From Streptomyces hayashii (GTDB lineage Bacteria > Actinomycetota > Actinomycetes > Streptomycetales > Streptomycetaceae), in the NCBI RefSeq assembly GCF_024539815.1, contig NZ_JAHHIU010000079.1, positions 1-64,000 on the forward strand: a DNA stretch of 64,000 nucleotides, in the 5' to 3' direction. The stretch's first letter is position 1. The number at the start of each line of letters is the position of its first letter. This document shows positions 8,157 through 16,620 of this stretch, piece by piece. The notes beneath the pieces are model-generated. The model was not told the origin of the DNA. It saw only the letters and a list, made by a program, of their open reading frames with translations, and made no database searches. Both the position numbers and the translations under genes were made by a program.

Positions 8157-9518
8157 TCAGAGGCCGGTGGGCGAAGGCGGCTGCGTGCCGGTCCCGGTCG
8201 AGCTGCTGTTGTGCGGGGACGGCGGGGCGCCCTGCGGCGGCGGAGCCGTGGCCGGCGGGGATGCTTGCCATCCACCCGCCTGGCCGGCTGCGGTGCCGTG
8301 CCCCGAGCTGCCTGAGCTGGGGCTTGCGCCCATCTGGCTGCTGGTGTCGGCGGTGACATGGGTCGGCGGGGGTTGCACGGCCTTCTCCAGACCGCTCTTG
8401 GCCCCCTCGCTGCCGGACGACGGTGCTGGGGAGCCGCTGCCTTCGGTGCCGGCGTTCGGCGTGGGGTGGGCGGCGATGTCGCCGGGGAAGCCGCCGGGCA
8501 CGGAGTCCGGGCCCTGGGGTGCGGCGCCCGCTCCGGCCGCGGCACCGCTGGTCCCTGCGGTGGCGGCCATGGCGGCGGCCTTGCGTCCGGCGCGTTCGGC
8601 GTGCTGACGGGCCATCTGCGCGCCCGCTCCGCCGGAGCGGTGCAGGCTCTCGCCGTCCGAGCCTTCCGAGGCGGCCCAGTGCACGAACTTGAAGGTGGCG
8701 TACGGGCACAGCAGGACGAGCGTCAGGATGACGATGCCGGCCATCACGTCAGCGAGTGCGGCGGTGCCGTCCTTGGCCTCGGTCTTGCCCATGGCCGCGA
8801 TGCCGAGAACGAAGATCACGGTCATCAGGAGCTTGGAGACGACGAGGGTGGCGGTGGCCTCGATCCAGCCCTTGCGCCAGCGCCGGGCGGCCTCCCAGCC
8901 GCCGCCGGCTCCCGCGAAGACGGCGAGGGTGACCATGACGAGGATGCCGACCTTGCGGACCATCATCACGCACCAGTAGAGGAAGGCGCCGATCGCGGCG
9001 CCGACGCCGACGAAGACCGTCACCAGCCAGCCCAGGCCGGACAGGGACGCGATCTGGCTCACCGTGACGATGCGCCTGATCGCCGTGGCGATGTCGAGGT
9101 TGGCGGCTTTGAACAGGCCGTCGCTCAAGGCGTCGACCACTTCGATGGCGACGGTGGTGAACGCGATCGCGGTGAACGCGAACAGCACGCCGGTGGCGGT
9201 GCCGGTGAATGCCTGGGCGAGGGCCTGGCCGTCGCGGCGGATCGCCGCGCGTACGAGCTGGGCGCAGAACGTGGCGACCAGGACGATCAGGCCGATCGGC
9301 AGGATGAGCTCGTAGTTGTCCCGGAACCAGGTCGCGTTCAGGTCGACCCTGGTGGTGGTGTCGACCGCGGCGGCGGCCAGATCGGCTGCGGCGGCGGCGA
9401 GTTCGCCCGCCGATTTCGCCATCCAGTTGCCGATCGCCGCGCCGGGATCGGAGGCGAAGGAAGCTGCGTCGCCGACGGCACAGACAGCGCCCGCGAGGGG
9501 GAGATCACAGAAGCCCAA
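8157..9518 (-). CDS. TrbL/VirB6-like polytopic membrane protein
   Basis: A 453-residue protein. The N-terminal 60 residues are Ala-rich and may be extracytoplasmic. Six or so transmembrane segments follow between residues 70 and 275 (ILPIGLIVLVATF, VLFAFTAIAFTTVAI, GWLVTVFVGVGAAIGAFLYW, KVGILVMVTLAVFAGA, LLMTVIFVLGIAAM, VMAGIVILTLVLL). The last about 160 residues are Gly/Ser/Pro-rich and low-complexity. This layout is that of TrbL/VirB6, the inner-membrane channel component of type IV secretion systems. It lies 85 bases upstream of the SCO6880-type gene and 41 bases from the VirB8-like gene. Confidence 0.82.
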   Translation of the reverse strand: MGFCDLPLAGAVCAVGDAASFASDPGAAIGNWMAKSAGELAAAAADLAAAAVDTTTRVDLNATWFRDNYELILPIGLIVLVATFCAQLVRAAIRRDGQALAQAFTGTATGVLFAFTAIAFTTVAIEVVDALSDGLFKAANLDIATAIRRIVTVSQIASLSGLGWLVTVFVGVGAAIGAFLYWCVMMVRKVGILVMVTLAVFAGAGGGWEAARRWRKGWIEATATLVVSKLLMTVIFVLGIAAMGKTEAKDGTAALADVMAGIVILTLVLLCPYATFKFVHWAASEGSDGESLHRSGGAGAQMARQHAERAGRKAAAMAATAGTSGAAAGAGAAPQGPDSVPGGFPGDIAAHPTPNAGTEGSGSPAPSSGSEGAKSGLEKAVQPPPTHVTADTSSQMGASPSSGSSGHGTAAGQAGGWQASPPATAPPPQGAPPSPHNSSSTGTGTQPPSPTGL

Positions 9519-9559
9519 AGGGGAGTCACCCCTCCTTTCTCAGATGGGCTCGGGGCAGG

Positions 9560-10246
9560 TCAGGGCACGACACTGGGAGCGATGGACACCAGGGAACAGT
9601 CGGCGTTGGGGCGGCACTGCACGGCGAGGGTGATGGAGCGGTCCTCAGCACCGGCGCCGCCCTTCGCCCAGAAGATCTGCTGCTTGCCGGTGACGGTGAC
9701 GGCGTAGATGTACGCCTCGGTGATCGCCGACGGATCGTCCGCCAGGGCCTGCTTGAACGCCGAGGGGTAGTGGGCCTCCGTGACGGTCGCGGTGGCGTAC
9801 TGCTCCTGGTCCGCCATCCGCGACCACAGCACCGGATCCGGCACCTGCGCGGCGAACGAGGACCAGTCGGCGTACTTCGTCTCCGCCGTCAGCCACGCCC
9901 TCATGCCGGCGAGCTGCTGGTCACGGCTGGTGGTGCGGGTGTCGTACGACCACAGCACGGTGGCGGCGGCCTTGGCGAAGGCGACCGGGTCCGCCAGCTG
10001 CGGGGGCTTGCCCACCGAACCGGCCCCGGCCGGCGCCGTCGGGCCGGCGGACGAGGAGGTGCTGTTGCCCGGCGGGGAGGAAGAAGCGGCGGCCTGGTTG
10101 CCGTCGGCTGTGGTGCGGCCGGTGAGCAGGGCGACGACGGTGGCGAGGGCCAGCAGGAGGGCCAGGCCGGTCGCGATGACCGTGACGCGCTGCCGGGTCG
10201 ACCAGCCGAGGCCGTAGCCGGACAGGGAAGGGAACCGTTTCGGCAT
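9560..10246 (-). CDS. VirB8-like bitopic transfer protein
   Basis: Residues 1-20 are cytoplasmic, a single transmembrane helix covers about 20-42 (VTVIATGLALLLALATVVALL), and a Ser/Pro/Ala-rich linker leads to an extracytoplasmic domain of about 150 residues. This is the architecture of VirB8/TraH-type scaffold proteins. The LADPVAFAKAAATVLWSYDTRTTSRDQQ region is typical of actinobacterial members. The ATG at 10246 overlaps the stop of the preceding gene (TGATG), so the two are translationally coupled. I infer the VirB8 role from architecture and neighbours. Confidence 0.72.
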   Translation of the reverse strand: MPKRFPSLSGYGLGWSTRQRVTVIATGLALLLALATVVALLTGRTTADGNQAAASSSPPGNSTSSSAGPTAPAGAGSVGKPPQLADPVAFAKAAATVLWSYDTRTTSRDQQLAGMRAWLTAETKYADWSSFAAQVPDPVLWSRMADQEQYATATVTEAHYPSAFKQALADDPSAITEAYIYAVTVTGKQQIFWAKGGAGAEDRSITLAVQCRPNADCSLVSIAPSVVP

Positions 10247-10554
10247 CAGTGAACCTGCGACCCCAGGGCGGAGAAGAACGCCACGACCCCGTTCGCGGCG
10301 CCGAGACCGAGGGCGGCGCCCGCCGCGACGACCGCGCCCTTCTTGCCGTTCGCCTCGGCCTGGTGGCCGCCGGTGTGATGGCCCCACGCCCACACGCCGA
10401 GCGAGACGGCGAGCGCGCCGACCACCGCGACGATCGCGAACAGGTTGATCGAGTTGACGACGTTCTTCAGGACAGCGAGGCCGGGCAGGCCACCGCCCGA
10501 GGGCGTGATGCCGGGGTCGTAGGCCAGGTACTGCACGGTGTCGAACAGGTGCAA
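10246..10554 (-). CDS. DUF6112/VirB2-like small membrane protein
   Basis: A 102-residue protein with two hydrophobic segments (LFAIVAVVGALAVSLGVWAWG and KGAVVAAGAALGLGAANGVVAFF) joined by a basic loop. It has the PGLAVLKNVVNSIN lead typical of DUF6112 proteins in actinobacterial transfer modules. Size and topology match pilin-like VirB2/TrbC subunits, although no cleavable leader is clear. Its stop overlaps the start of the VirB8-like gene. Confidence 0.72.
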   Translation of the reverse strand: MHLFDTVQYLAYDPGITPSGGGLPGLAVLKNVVNSINLFAIVAVVGALAVSLGVWAWGHHTGGHQAEANGKKGAVVAAGAALGLGAANGVVAFFSALGSQVH

Positions 10555-10803
10555 CGAAACTCCTTGGGCACGCCGGAACCCGGCGCGCGGGAATCACAGA
10601 AAAGAGGAGGGGAGGCGATTGCCTTGAGGAGGACCGACGGCCGGGGCGGGAGACGGCCGGCCCGGTCGACGCCTACGAGGGGAGGTGCGGTGTGCACCAG
10701 GACACGGCAGGTGTCGCACCGAGGCTGAGACGAGGCCGCGGACCGGGGGCGCTGCTGTCCGACCGCGCTTCGGCTCAGAGGCCGAACCGGCGGCCGGGGC
10801 GTC

Positions 10804-11169
10804 CTACTTCGGGATCGGCGGGGTGGGCGCTCCGTTGGTGCCGTACGGATTTGCGCACTGGTAGATCACGTAGCCGCGCAGCTTCTTTCCGTCGGACTTG
10901 CGGGTCACGGTGCCCCGGGTCCACCAGGTCTTGGTGGCGCTGCGGTAGACCCACTGGTCGTAGGCGATCTTGTCTTTGCGGTAGGCGACGCCGACCGTGG
11001 CGGCCGTCGTCGAAGGCGACGTGCGGACCTTCACCGCGCTGCACGAGATCGTCGTGTGGCCGGTGTCGTACGCCTGTGCCGTGGACGCGGTGGCCAGGCC
11101 GCCGACGGCGACGGCCAGGCCCAAACAGGCTGCCGCGAGGGCACGCTGGGCGTGGTGACGGGATATCAA
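10804..11169 (-). CDS. Secreted SH3-like protein
   Basis: A 121-residue protein with a clear signal peptide (basic MISRHHAQRA, hydrophobic core, ASTAQA cleavage region near residue 33). The mature part has the VKVRTSPSTTAATVG-type opening of bacterial SH3 domains, two Cys residues that could form a disulphide (SCSAV and YQCAN) and a short Pro-rich end. Such proteins bind the cell wall. It lies between the pilin-like gene and the VirB1-like hydrolase, so a role in local wall binding during channel assembly is plausible but inferred. Confidence 0.72.
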   Translation of the reverse strand: MISRHHAQRALAAACLGLAVAVGGLATASTAQAYDTGHTTISCSAVKVRTSPSTTAATVGVAYRKDKIAYDQWVYRSATKTWWTRGTVTRKSDGKKLRGYVIYQCANPYGTNGAPTPPIPK

Positions 11170-11306
11170 GGAGATGCTCCGTGGTGTCAGGGGAATGGGG
11201 TGGGCGGTATGGCGTGTCCTGCGGGCCCCGTCCGCAGGGGCGGAAGAGGCGGGGGATATCCCCGGTCAGGGGCGCTAAGCCCGGGCTGCCGTGTCCCGAA
11301 CGGGGA

Positions 11307-12422
11307 TCAGATGACGCGGCGAGCGGCGAGGATGTCCCAGTCCGCGAGCGGCGTGATGCGAACGGGTTTTCCCGTCCTTGGTGCCTCGATCGCGAGTCCC
11401 GATCCGATGTACATGCCGACGTGTTCGGGGCGTGCGGCACTGCCGCGGGAGAAGATCAGATCACCCGGCTGAAGGTGCTTGGTGGAGACGGGCTTGCCCT
11501 CGTTGATCTGGGTGTACGTGGTGCGGGTGAGCTGGATCCCGGCGTGCTGGTACGCCTGCTGGGTCAGGGAGCTGCAGTCGCAGCGGCCCATCGGGTCGGG
11601 GCCGTGCGGCGCGGTGCAGGTGCCGCCCCACTGGTACATCGTGCCGAGCTGCTGCATCGCCCAGGCGATCGCCTTGCGCGCTGTCGGATCGGCGTCCTTC
11701 GGGATGGAGTAGCCCTTGGGTACCGATCCTTCCGGGATGGTGCCGTACCCGGAGCCGTCCTCGGTCGCCGCACAGGACGCCGTGGCGGAGCTGGTGTCCG
11801 TCTCGCTGGTGTCCTGGCCGGCGTCGGGGAACGTCGAGGCGATCGCCTTCTGCAGGGCGGTCGCCAGCTCCTCCCACTGCGCGTAGGCGTCGGGGTAGGC
11901 GGAGCGCTGGACAGCCTGTGCGGCCTGGGTGACGGCCAGCTGCTGCCAGCCGTCCACCGCGAGCAGGTGCTCGTAGAACTGGGTGGAGGCGTAGACGGGG
12001 TCGTGGATCTCCGTAGCGGTGCCCCAGCCCTGGCTCGGCCGTTGCTGGAACAGACCCAGCGAGTCGCGGTCGCCGGAGGAGAGGTTGCGCAGCCGGGATT
12101 CCTGCATCGCGGTGGCGAGCGCGATGATCTGGCCCTTCTTCGGCACGTGGAGGCCGATCCCGGTGCCCACGATGGTCACGGCGTTGGGGATCTGCTCCTC
12201 GGGCAGGGACAGTCCCTCGACATGGGCGGTCTTGGCGTCCTCGCCGTTGAGGATCTTGGTGACCTGCTCGACGACCGTGTCGGCGTCGATGTCGCCCACG
12301 CAGTTGAAGGACGTGTAGGTGGTCTGGGCGGCCTCGCTGCTGGTGGCCATCAGCATGGCCGTGCCGGCGAGGAGGAGAGGGGAGAGGACGAAGACGCCGA
12401 TGCCGACGGCCACGCCCTTCAA
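11307..12422 (-). CDS. VirB1-like lytic transglycosylase / NlpC-P60 peptidoglycan hydrolase
   Basis: A 371-residue bifunctional wall hydrolase. An N-terminal membrane anchor or signal (about residues 5-27) is followed by a transglycosylase-like domain with the catalytic Glu in ATAMQESRL and a SLGLFQQRPSQGWG stretch. A linker then leads to a C40 NlpC/P60 domain with nucleophile Cys in GRCDCSSLTQQAY and His in PEHVGMYIG. These enzymes open the peptidoglycan for the conjugation channel. It starts at TTG 12422 with GGAGG seven bases upstream, overlapping the stop of a short upstream frame (12419-12490). It is the first long gene downstream of the minus-strand promoter at 12709-12737. Confidence 0.88.
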   Translation of the reverse strand: MKGVAVGIGVFVLSPLLLAGTAMLMATSSEAAQTTYTSFNCVGDIDADTVVEQVTKILNGEDAKTAHVEGLSLPEEQIPNAVTIVGTGIGLHVPKKGQIIALATAMQESRLRNLSSGDRDSLGLFQQRPSQGWGTATEIHDPVYASTQFYEHLLAVDGWQQLAVTQAAQAVQRSAYPDAYAQWEELATALQKAIASTFPDAGQDTSETDTSSATASCAATEDGSGYGTIPEGSVPKGYSIPKDADPTARKAIAWAMQQLGTMYQWGGTCTAPHGPDPMGRCDCSSLTQQAYQHAGIQLTRTTYTQINEGKPVSTKHLQPGDLIFSRGSAARPEHVGMYIGSGLAIEAPRTGKPVRITPLADWDILAARRVI

Positions 12423-12490
12423 CCGGAGGAACCTCCCCGGCGGCGGTCGCGGTCCGGGGGCCTGGGCAAGGGCGGGTAACGAGGCGTCAT
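12419..12490 (-). CDS. Short leader reading frame, 23 codons
   Basis: ATG at 12490 follows AAAGGA and opens a 23-codon Pro/Arg-rich frame whose TGA overlaps the TTG start of the VirB1-like gene. It could act in translational coupling or as a leader peptide. It may also be incidental. Confidence 0.35.
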   Translation of the reverse strand: MTPRYPPLPRPPDRDRRRGGSSG

Positions 12491-12708
12491 CAAGGGTCCT
12501 TTGGATGCGGTGTCCGGCGTGCCGCGTGCGCGTGGCGTCGTGGAAGGGGGCGCGGCGGCCGGGGTGGGCGATCGAGTGCCTCGGCTGGGCGCAGGCGAGT
12601 TGCCGCTCGCTCGGCGTGGCCGATAGGCGCTAGGTGTGCCAGGGCAGGGGGAACCTCCAGGAGCCAAAGGGGGAGAGAGCCAACGGTGGTGTGCCGGGCG
12701 GTTCAAAA

Positions 12709-12737
12709 ACAGTAGGCCCGAATCGGCCGTTGACCAA
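12709..12737 (-). promoter_or_regulatory. Candidate promoter for the transfer operon (minus strand)
   Basis: Read on the minus strand, TTGGTC (12737-12732) and TACTGT (12714-12709) are separated by exactly 17 bases. It faces the transfer genes and predicts a leader of about 210 bases before the first reading frame. It mirrors the plus-strand promoter at 12785-12813, including much of the spacer (CGGCCGATTCG). Confidence 0.6.
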
Positions 12738-12784
12738 AAAGTCGGCGGGAGGTGCCGGATTCCGGTCCCTCGGTCGGGCACTTC

Positions 12785-12813
12785 TTGGTCGTCGGCCGAT
12801 TCGCCTCTACAGT
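12785..12813 (+). promoter_or_regulatory. Candidate promoter for the methyltransferase side (plus strand)
   Basis: TTGGTC at 12785-12790 and TACAGT at 12808-12813 are 17 bases apart, a good housekeeping-sigma spacing. The methyltransferase ATG lies about 70 bases past the expected start point. The sequence is an inverted near-copy of the minus-strand promoter, so one regulator may bind both. Confidence 0.6.
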
Positions 12814-12888
12814 TTTAGGACTCCCTCGCCCTCCCCGGCCTGTGGCCTCGGGCTTCTCTATGCCCATTTTCGGTTCCGCGGGGACGTC

Positions 12889-13704
12889 ATGTGCGAGGCG
12901 GTCCTTTCCTGCGCATGCGCATTCACCGACCCGAATCGGGGTTCCTCTTTGCCTTTTTCCCTGCACCAGGGCGACGCCTTGAGCGTCCTTTCCAAGCTGC
13001 CGGACGACTGCGTCGATTCCGTGATCACCGATCCGCCCTACAACTCGGGCGGGCGGACCGCGAAGGAACGCACGACCCGCTCCGCGAAGCAGAAGTACAC
13101 CTCGGCCGACGCCCAGCACACGCTGCCGGACTTCACCGGCGAGAACATGGACCAGCGCTCGTACGGGTTCTGGCTGACGCAGATCATGACCGAGACCCAC
13201 CGGCTCACCAAGACCGGCGGCACGGCGCTGCTGTTCACCGACTGGCGTCAGCTGCCCGTCACGACGGACGCGATCCAGGCGGCCGGCTGGCTGTGGCGGG
13301 GCGTGCTGGCCTGGCACAAGCCCCAGGCCCGCCCACAGAAGGGGCGCTTCACCCAGAACTGCGAGTTCATCGTCTGGGCCTCGAACGGCGCGATCGACGG
13401 CACCCGCAACCCGGTCTACCTGCCGGGCATGTACTCCGCCTCGCAGCCGTCCGGTTCGGCGCGGCGGCACATCACGCAAAAGCCCGTCGACGTGATGCGC
13501 GAGCTGGTCAAGATCTGCCCCGACGGCGGCACGGTGCTCGACTTCTGCGCCGGATCGGGGTCCACCGGGGTCGCCGCTCTGCTCGAAGGCCGCGACTTCG
13601 TCGGAGTGGAGAAGACCGAGCAGTACGCCGCCGTCGCGGCCGACCGGCTCACCGAGACCCTCCGCGAGACCCTCGCCCAGGAGGACCTGGTCCTCACTGC
13701 CTGA
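12889..13704 (+). CDS. Beta-class DNA methyltransferase (orphan)
   Basis: An S-adenosylmethionine-dependent amino-methyltransferase for DNA. Motif IV is TDPPYNSGG near residue 47, and the SAM-binding motif I is DFCAGSGSTG near residue 223. Catalytic motif before SAM motif is the beta arrangement, and DPPY favours N6-adenine. The region between them would hold target recognition. At 271 residues it is complete. ATG at 12889 is used; a TTG further in would start close to motif X (LHQGDALSVL). No restriction endonuclease gene is adjacent, so it is probably a solitary methylase that protects the element or marks transferred DNA. It is the first gene after the divergent promoter. Confidence 0.88.
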   Translation: MCEAVLSCACAFTDPNRGSSLPFSLHQGDALSVLSKLPDDCVDSVITDPPYNSGGRTAKERTTRSAKQKYTSADAQHTLPDFTGENMDQRSYGFWLTQIMTETHRLTKTGGTALLFTDWRQLPVTTDAIQAAGWLWRGVLAWHKPQARPQKGRFTQNCEFIVWASNGAIDGTRNPVYLPGMYSASQPSGSARRHITQKPVDVMRELVKICPDGGTVLDFCAGSGSTGVAALLEGRDFVGVEKTEQYAAVAADRLTETLRETLAQEDLVLTA

Positions 13705-13854
13705 CCCACCAACAGGGCTCATTCCGGGGAGAGTCGGCGCCTTTCGCAGTCCAGGCCGGCATCCCGGGGGGACTTCGCCCTTTCTGCGGTTCGGCCTGTT
13801 CACCACCGCTTGACGTGTCCTGCCATTCCCACGGCCGAGGAGGCCATTGCTTTT

Positions 13855-14502
13855 ATGCCCGAACCTGTAGAACCCCCGGATGAGGGGGAGTTGGAGCCGG
13901 TCCGCCTCCCCGATTCCCAGTTGGAGGGGATCGAGGCCAGTGTGCGCCGGCTGATGGAGGAGTCGGCGCAGCAGGCCCGCCAGCTCGACCACCTTTCCTC
14001 CCCTCCGGACCCCGGAGGAGCCCCGTTCGCCGCCTTCGGCCTGCCGGGCTTCGGCGGACCGCCTCCGGCGCCGGAGGCGCGTCCCATCCTGGATCTGGAG
14101 GGCGAGGCGTACGAGGACGAACTCGACTCGCTGTCGGACTGGGTGGACGACTGGCTCCTGCCCGTCTACGGGGCCGAGGTCACCACGGCGGCGCCCTGGT
14201 GCCCGCAGTGGCAGGAGCACCAGGACGTCGTCGCCTGGCTGCACGCCCTGTGGATGGCCTACCAGCAGCACAAGGATCCCGAGGCGGGCCTGTCCGGAAT
14301 GGCGGTGTGGCACCGGGACTTCCTCACCCACACCATCGCCGCCGTCCGCGCGCCCGGTGGTCCGCTGTCGGCCTGCATGACCTCACCGGAGAGGCCCGCG
14401 CACCGGATCCTGCCCGGACCGCCCCCGTCGGCGCGCACGCAGAAGACGACGACGCAGCCCGAGCCGTCTCACTCCGGTGAGCCGTACGAGCGGGCGGCAT
14501 GA
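13855..14502 (+). CDS. DUF4913 protein
   Basis: Soluble protein of 215 residues. The central part has the DUF4913 pattern: WVDDWLLPVYG, then WCPQWQEHQDVVAWLHALW, then a GMAVWHRDF stretch ending in a His-containing helix. Members are found near conjugation genes of actinobacterial plasmids and integrative elements, and no biochemical role is established. The N-terminus is acidic and Pro-rich, and the C-terminal tail is disordered. The ATG at 13855 is preferred over an upstream TTG because the sequence before it is poor. The stop overlaps the next gene by ATGA. Confidence 0.8.
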   Translation: MPEPVEPPDEGELEPVRLPDSQLEGIEASVRRLMEESAQQARQLDHLSSPPDPGGAPFAAFGLPGFGGPPPAPEARPILDLEGEAYEDELDSLSDWVDDWLLPVYGAEVTTAAPWCPQWQEHQDVVAWLHALWMAYQQHKDPEAGLSGMAVWHRDFLTHTIAAVRAPGGPLSACMTSPERPAHRILPGPPPSARTQKTTTQPEPSHSGEPYERAA

Positions 14503-14984
14503 GCGGGGGGCAGCCACGGTCGGCCTTCGGCCTGAGCTTTGATCCCCGCGCCCTGACCGACCTGCTCCAGGCCCCCAGCGACATCCGCGACCTCACCCTG
14601 GCCTACCTGCAGGACGTCGTGAACGGCGAGCGCTTCGGGCTGCGCCTCACGGGCGACCTGGAGGGCTACCGCAAATTGTTCGTGGACGCGCGTAAGGACT
14701 GGCGGGTCGTCTACGGCCTGCGTCCGGCGCCCGAGACGTCGGCGCACCGACGGGAGATCCACGTGGTGGCCGTCAGGCCGCGGGCCGGCAACGACGTCTA
14801 CGACGAGGTCGGGCGGCGTCTGGGGATGTCGCGCCGTCCGCTGAGCGCGCGCACGCACGCGGCGCGTTCCAGGTCGCCGCAACTGGCGACCCGGAGCCCG
14901 GTGCCGAGGCCGGGACCATTGCCCTCCGCGATGCCGGGACTGCCCCGCCCCGCGCACAACCCCTCGCACCGGCACACCCTCTGA
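14499..14984 (+). CDS. RelE/ParE-fold protein with C-terminal tail
   Basis: Residues about 10-105 show a RelE-like layout: SFDPRALTDLLQ helix, ERFGLRLTGDLEGYRKLFVD strand region, DWRVVYGLR, then REIHVVAVRPRAGNDVYDEVGRRL at the end of the fold. RelE-fold proteins include mRNA-cutting and gyrase toxins. No antitoxin with a DNA-binding domain is adjacent; the upstream partner is the DUF4913 protein, with which it overlaps by ATGA. A basic, Pro-rich 55-residue tail follows. It may be a non-toxic or repurposed member. The fold assignment comes from pattern only. Confidence 0.6.
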   Translation: MSGGQPRSAFGLSFDPRALTDLLQAPSDIRDLTLAYLQDVVNGERFGLRLTGDLEGYRKLFVDARKDWRVVYGLRPAPETSAHRREIHVVAVRPRAGNDVYDEVGRRLGMSRRPLSARTHAARSRSPQLATRSPVPRPGPLPSAMPGLPRPAHNPSHRHTL

Positions 14985-15004
14985 GCACACGGAAGTCCCC
15001 GCCC

Positions 15005-15709
15005 ATGCCCCGTGATCTGGCGTCGGCAGCAGCCCGGCGCGCGGTGTCCTCGCTCGACTCCCGGATCGAGGCCGCCACCGGTCACGACGTCGACACCCTG
15101 TGGGCTCACCGCGACCGCGGCGTCCTCGACGAACCGCACACCGGCCTGGTCGACCGGCACCGTGAGCTGACGCAGGCCGAGACGGGCGTGACCTTCTACC
15201 GCACCCTCCTGAACCGCCTGTCCAGCGGCGAGTTCCCGATCGATGCCGCCCTGTTCGAACGGATCGGCCGCGTCGTGGACCAGTTACGGGATGCCGCCGG
15301 CGTTCGGGATGCCGCTGTGCGACGGGTGCTCGCCGCCCTGGAACCGGTCGAGGCCGCCGCCCGCACGACTCCCGCCGGCGCGGCGGCGGGATCGATCTCC
15401 ACTGCCGATCAGGCGGCGCTGCTTGCCATCGCCGGCGGGGCCAAGCTCTACGAGCACCTGCTGACCGGCCGCCTCGCGGTGACCGCGGCCTCCGGTACCC
15501 GCATCCCCTACGCCGAACTGCAGCGCCTCGCATCCGGCGGTCTCGTGTCCGTCGACACCAGCCGGCCCGTCCACGCCGGACAGCCCGTCAGCCTCACCGA
15601 CGCCGGCCGCGCCGCACTCGCCGCCGGCCGCCGTCCCTCGGCGGGCGGGGCGCAGCAGGTGGCGGCGCGGCCCGGAGCGTGGCCGTTCACCCCAGCGCAC
15701 CGGCGCTGA
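15005..15709 (+). CDS. Hypothetical protein with winged-helix-like C-terminus, 234 aa
   Basis: Residues 1-120 are helical and charged. The segment from about 130 to 205 (LLAIAGGAKLYEHLLTG, then YAELQRLASGGLVS, then VSLTDAGRAALAAG) has the helix-helix-strand order of a winged helix, with the 'TDAGRAAL' end seen in many regulators. No specific family is recognised. It lies 20 bases after the RelE-like gene and starts an array of small, similarly sized proteins. Confidence 0.6.
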   Translation: MPRDLASAAARRAVSSLDSRIEAATGHDVDTLWAHRDRGVLDEPHTGLVDRHRELTQAETGVTFYRTLLNRLSSGEFPIDAALFERIGRVVDQLRDAAGVRDAAVRRVLAALEPVEAAARTTPAGAAAGSISTADQAALLAIAGGAKLYEHLLTGRLAVTAASGTRIPYAELQRLASGGLVSVDTSRPVHAGQPVSLTDAGRAALAAGRRPSAGGAQQVAARPGAWPFTPAHRR

Positions 15710-15731
15710 CCCGCCGACCGGAAGGATCTTG

Positions 15732-16475
15732 TTGCCCCCCGCCGCACCGAAGGCTGCCCGAAGGAGGCTGCCGGAAGTCAACTTCAACGTGGACAGCCTC
15801 GGCGCCGACGAGCAGATCCTCCGTGACTTCTACCGTCAGGTCCAAGTCCACGAGGACATGCTCGCCCCGCTCGCAGAACACCACACCGCCGACGGCGCCC
15901 ACAGCTACTACGTCCTGTTCGACCGCACCGCCACCTGGAACCCGGGCATCCCCCAGTACGTCGCCGTTCACCTGCACCGGCATCACGAGCAGCGGACGTT
16001 CGACTTCGAGCACGCTGCGCTGCCGCTGCCCTCGATGGCGCAGTCCTGGCTGATCCACCGCGGCTGTCCCGCCGACGCCATCGCCCTCAACCCCGAGCTG
16101 GGTCCGTCACCGGCGGACGAGGCGACCAGGGCACTGGAACAACGCCTCGCGGGTGACGGAGACCACCACGCACTCGGCTACTCCTACACCCGGGACGACC
16201 CGGACGACATGGTCACCGTGGTGGCCCTGCGCGCCCTGGACGAGAGAGCGGCTCTTCCGTTCCGCGTCGTGGTCGACGAGGTCGACACCGGCGCGTGGAC
16301 GCACACCCTGCGCGAGGGCGCCTTCGCCACGGTCGACGAAGCCCTGAAGTGGTGCGACGACCGGCTCACCGGCACGGCCGGCCCCCTCCCGCCGGTGAGG
16401 CCGGCCACCTCGCTGACCCGCCCTGTACTCCCGCCAACGGCATCTGTTCCGCGCCCGCCCGGGAAAACACGCTGA
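15732..16475 (+). CDS. Hypothetical protein, 247 aa
   Basis: I do not recognise this family. It is a soluble alpha/beta protein with many aromatic and His residues (VAVHLHRHHEQRTFDFEH), a short acidic segment (YTRDDPDDMVTVVALRAL) and a Pro-rich tail. Two consecutive TTG codons follow GAAGGA; the second, at 15732, has the better spacing. The gene ends just before the inverted repeat at 16514-16538. Confidence 0.6.
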   Translation: MPPAAPKAARRRLPEVNFNVDSLGADEQILRDFYRQVQVHEDMLAPLAEHHTADGAHSYYVLFDRTATWNPGIPQYVAVHLHRHHEQRTFDFEHAALPLPSMAQSWLIHRGCPADAIALNPELGPSPADEATRALEQRLAGDGDHHALGYSYTRDDPDDMVTVVALRALDERAALPFRVVVDEVDTGAWTHTLREGAFATVDEALKWCDDRLTGTAGPLPPVRPATSLTRPVLPPTASVPRPPGKTR

Positions 16476-16513
16476 GCACCAACGCCGATGGGCGCGGCGC
16501 AACATAGCCGACG

Positions 16514-16538
16514 ATCGCCGGTTGGCCAAACCGGCGAT
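16514..16538. terminator. Perfect 10-bp inverted repeat
   Basis: Arms ATCGCCGGTT and AACCGGCGAT are separated by GGCCA. The repeat lies 39 bases after a stop codon and upstream of a short exported-peptide gene. It could be a terminator, or an operator for what follows. No T-tract is present. Confidence 0.5.
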
Positions 16539-16620
16539 TCTCCGGACTCTTATACCGCCGCCGGGACAACAACCCCGGCCGATTCTCACCGCCCCTTTCC
16601 CGCATGGAGGTTTCTTCCGC

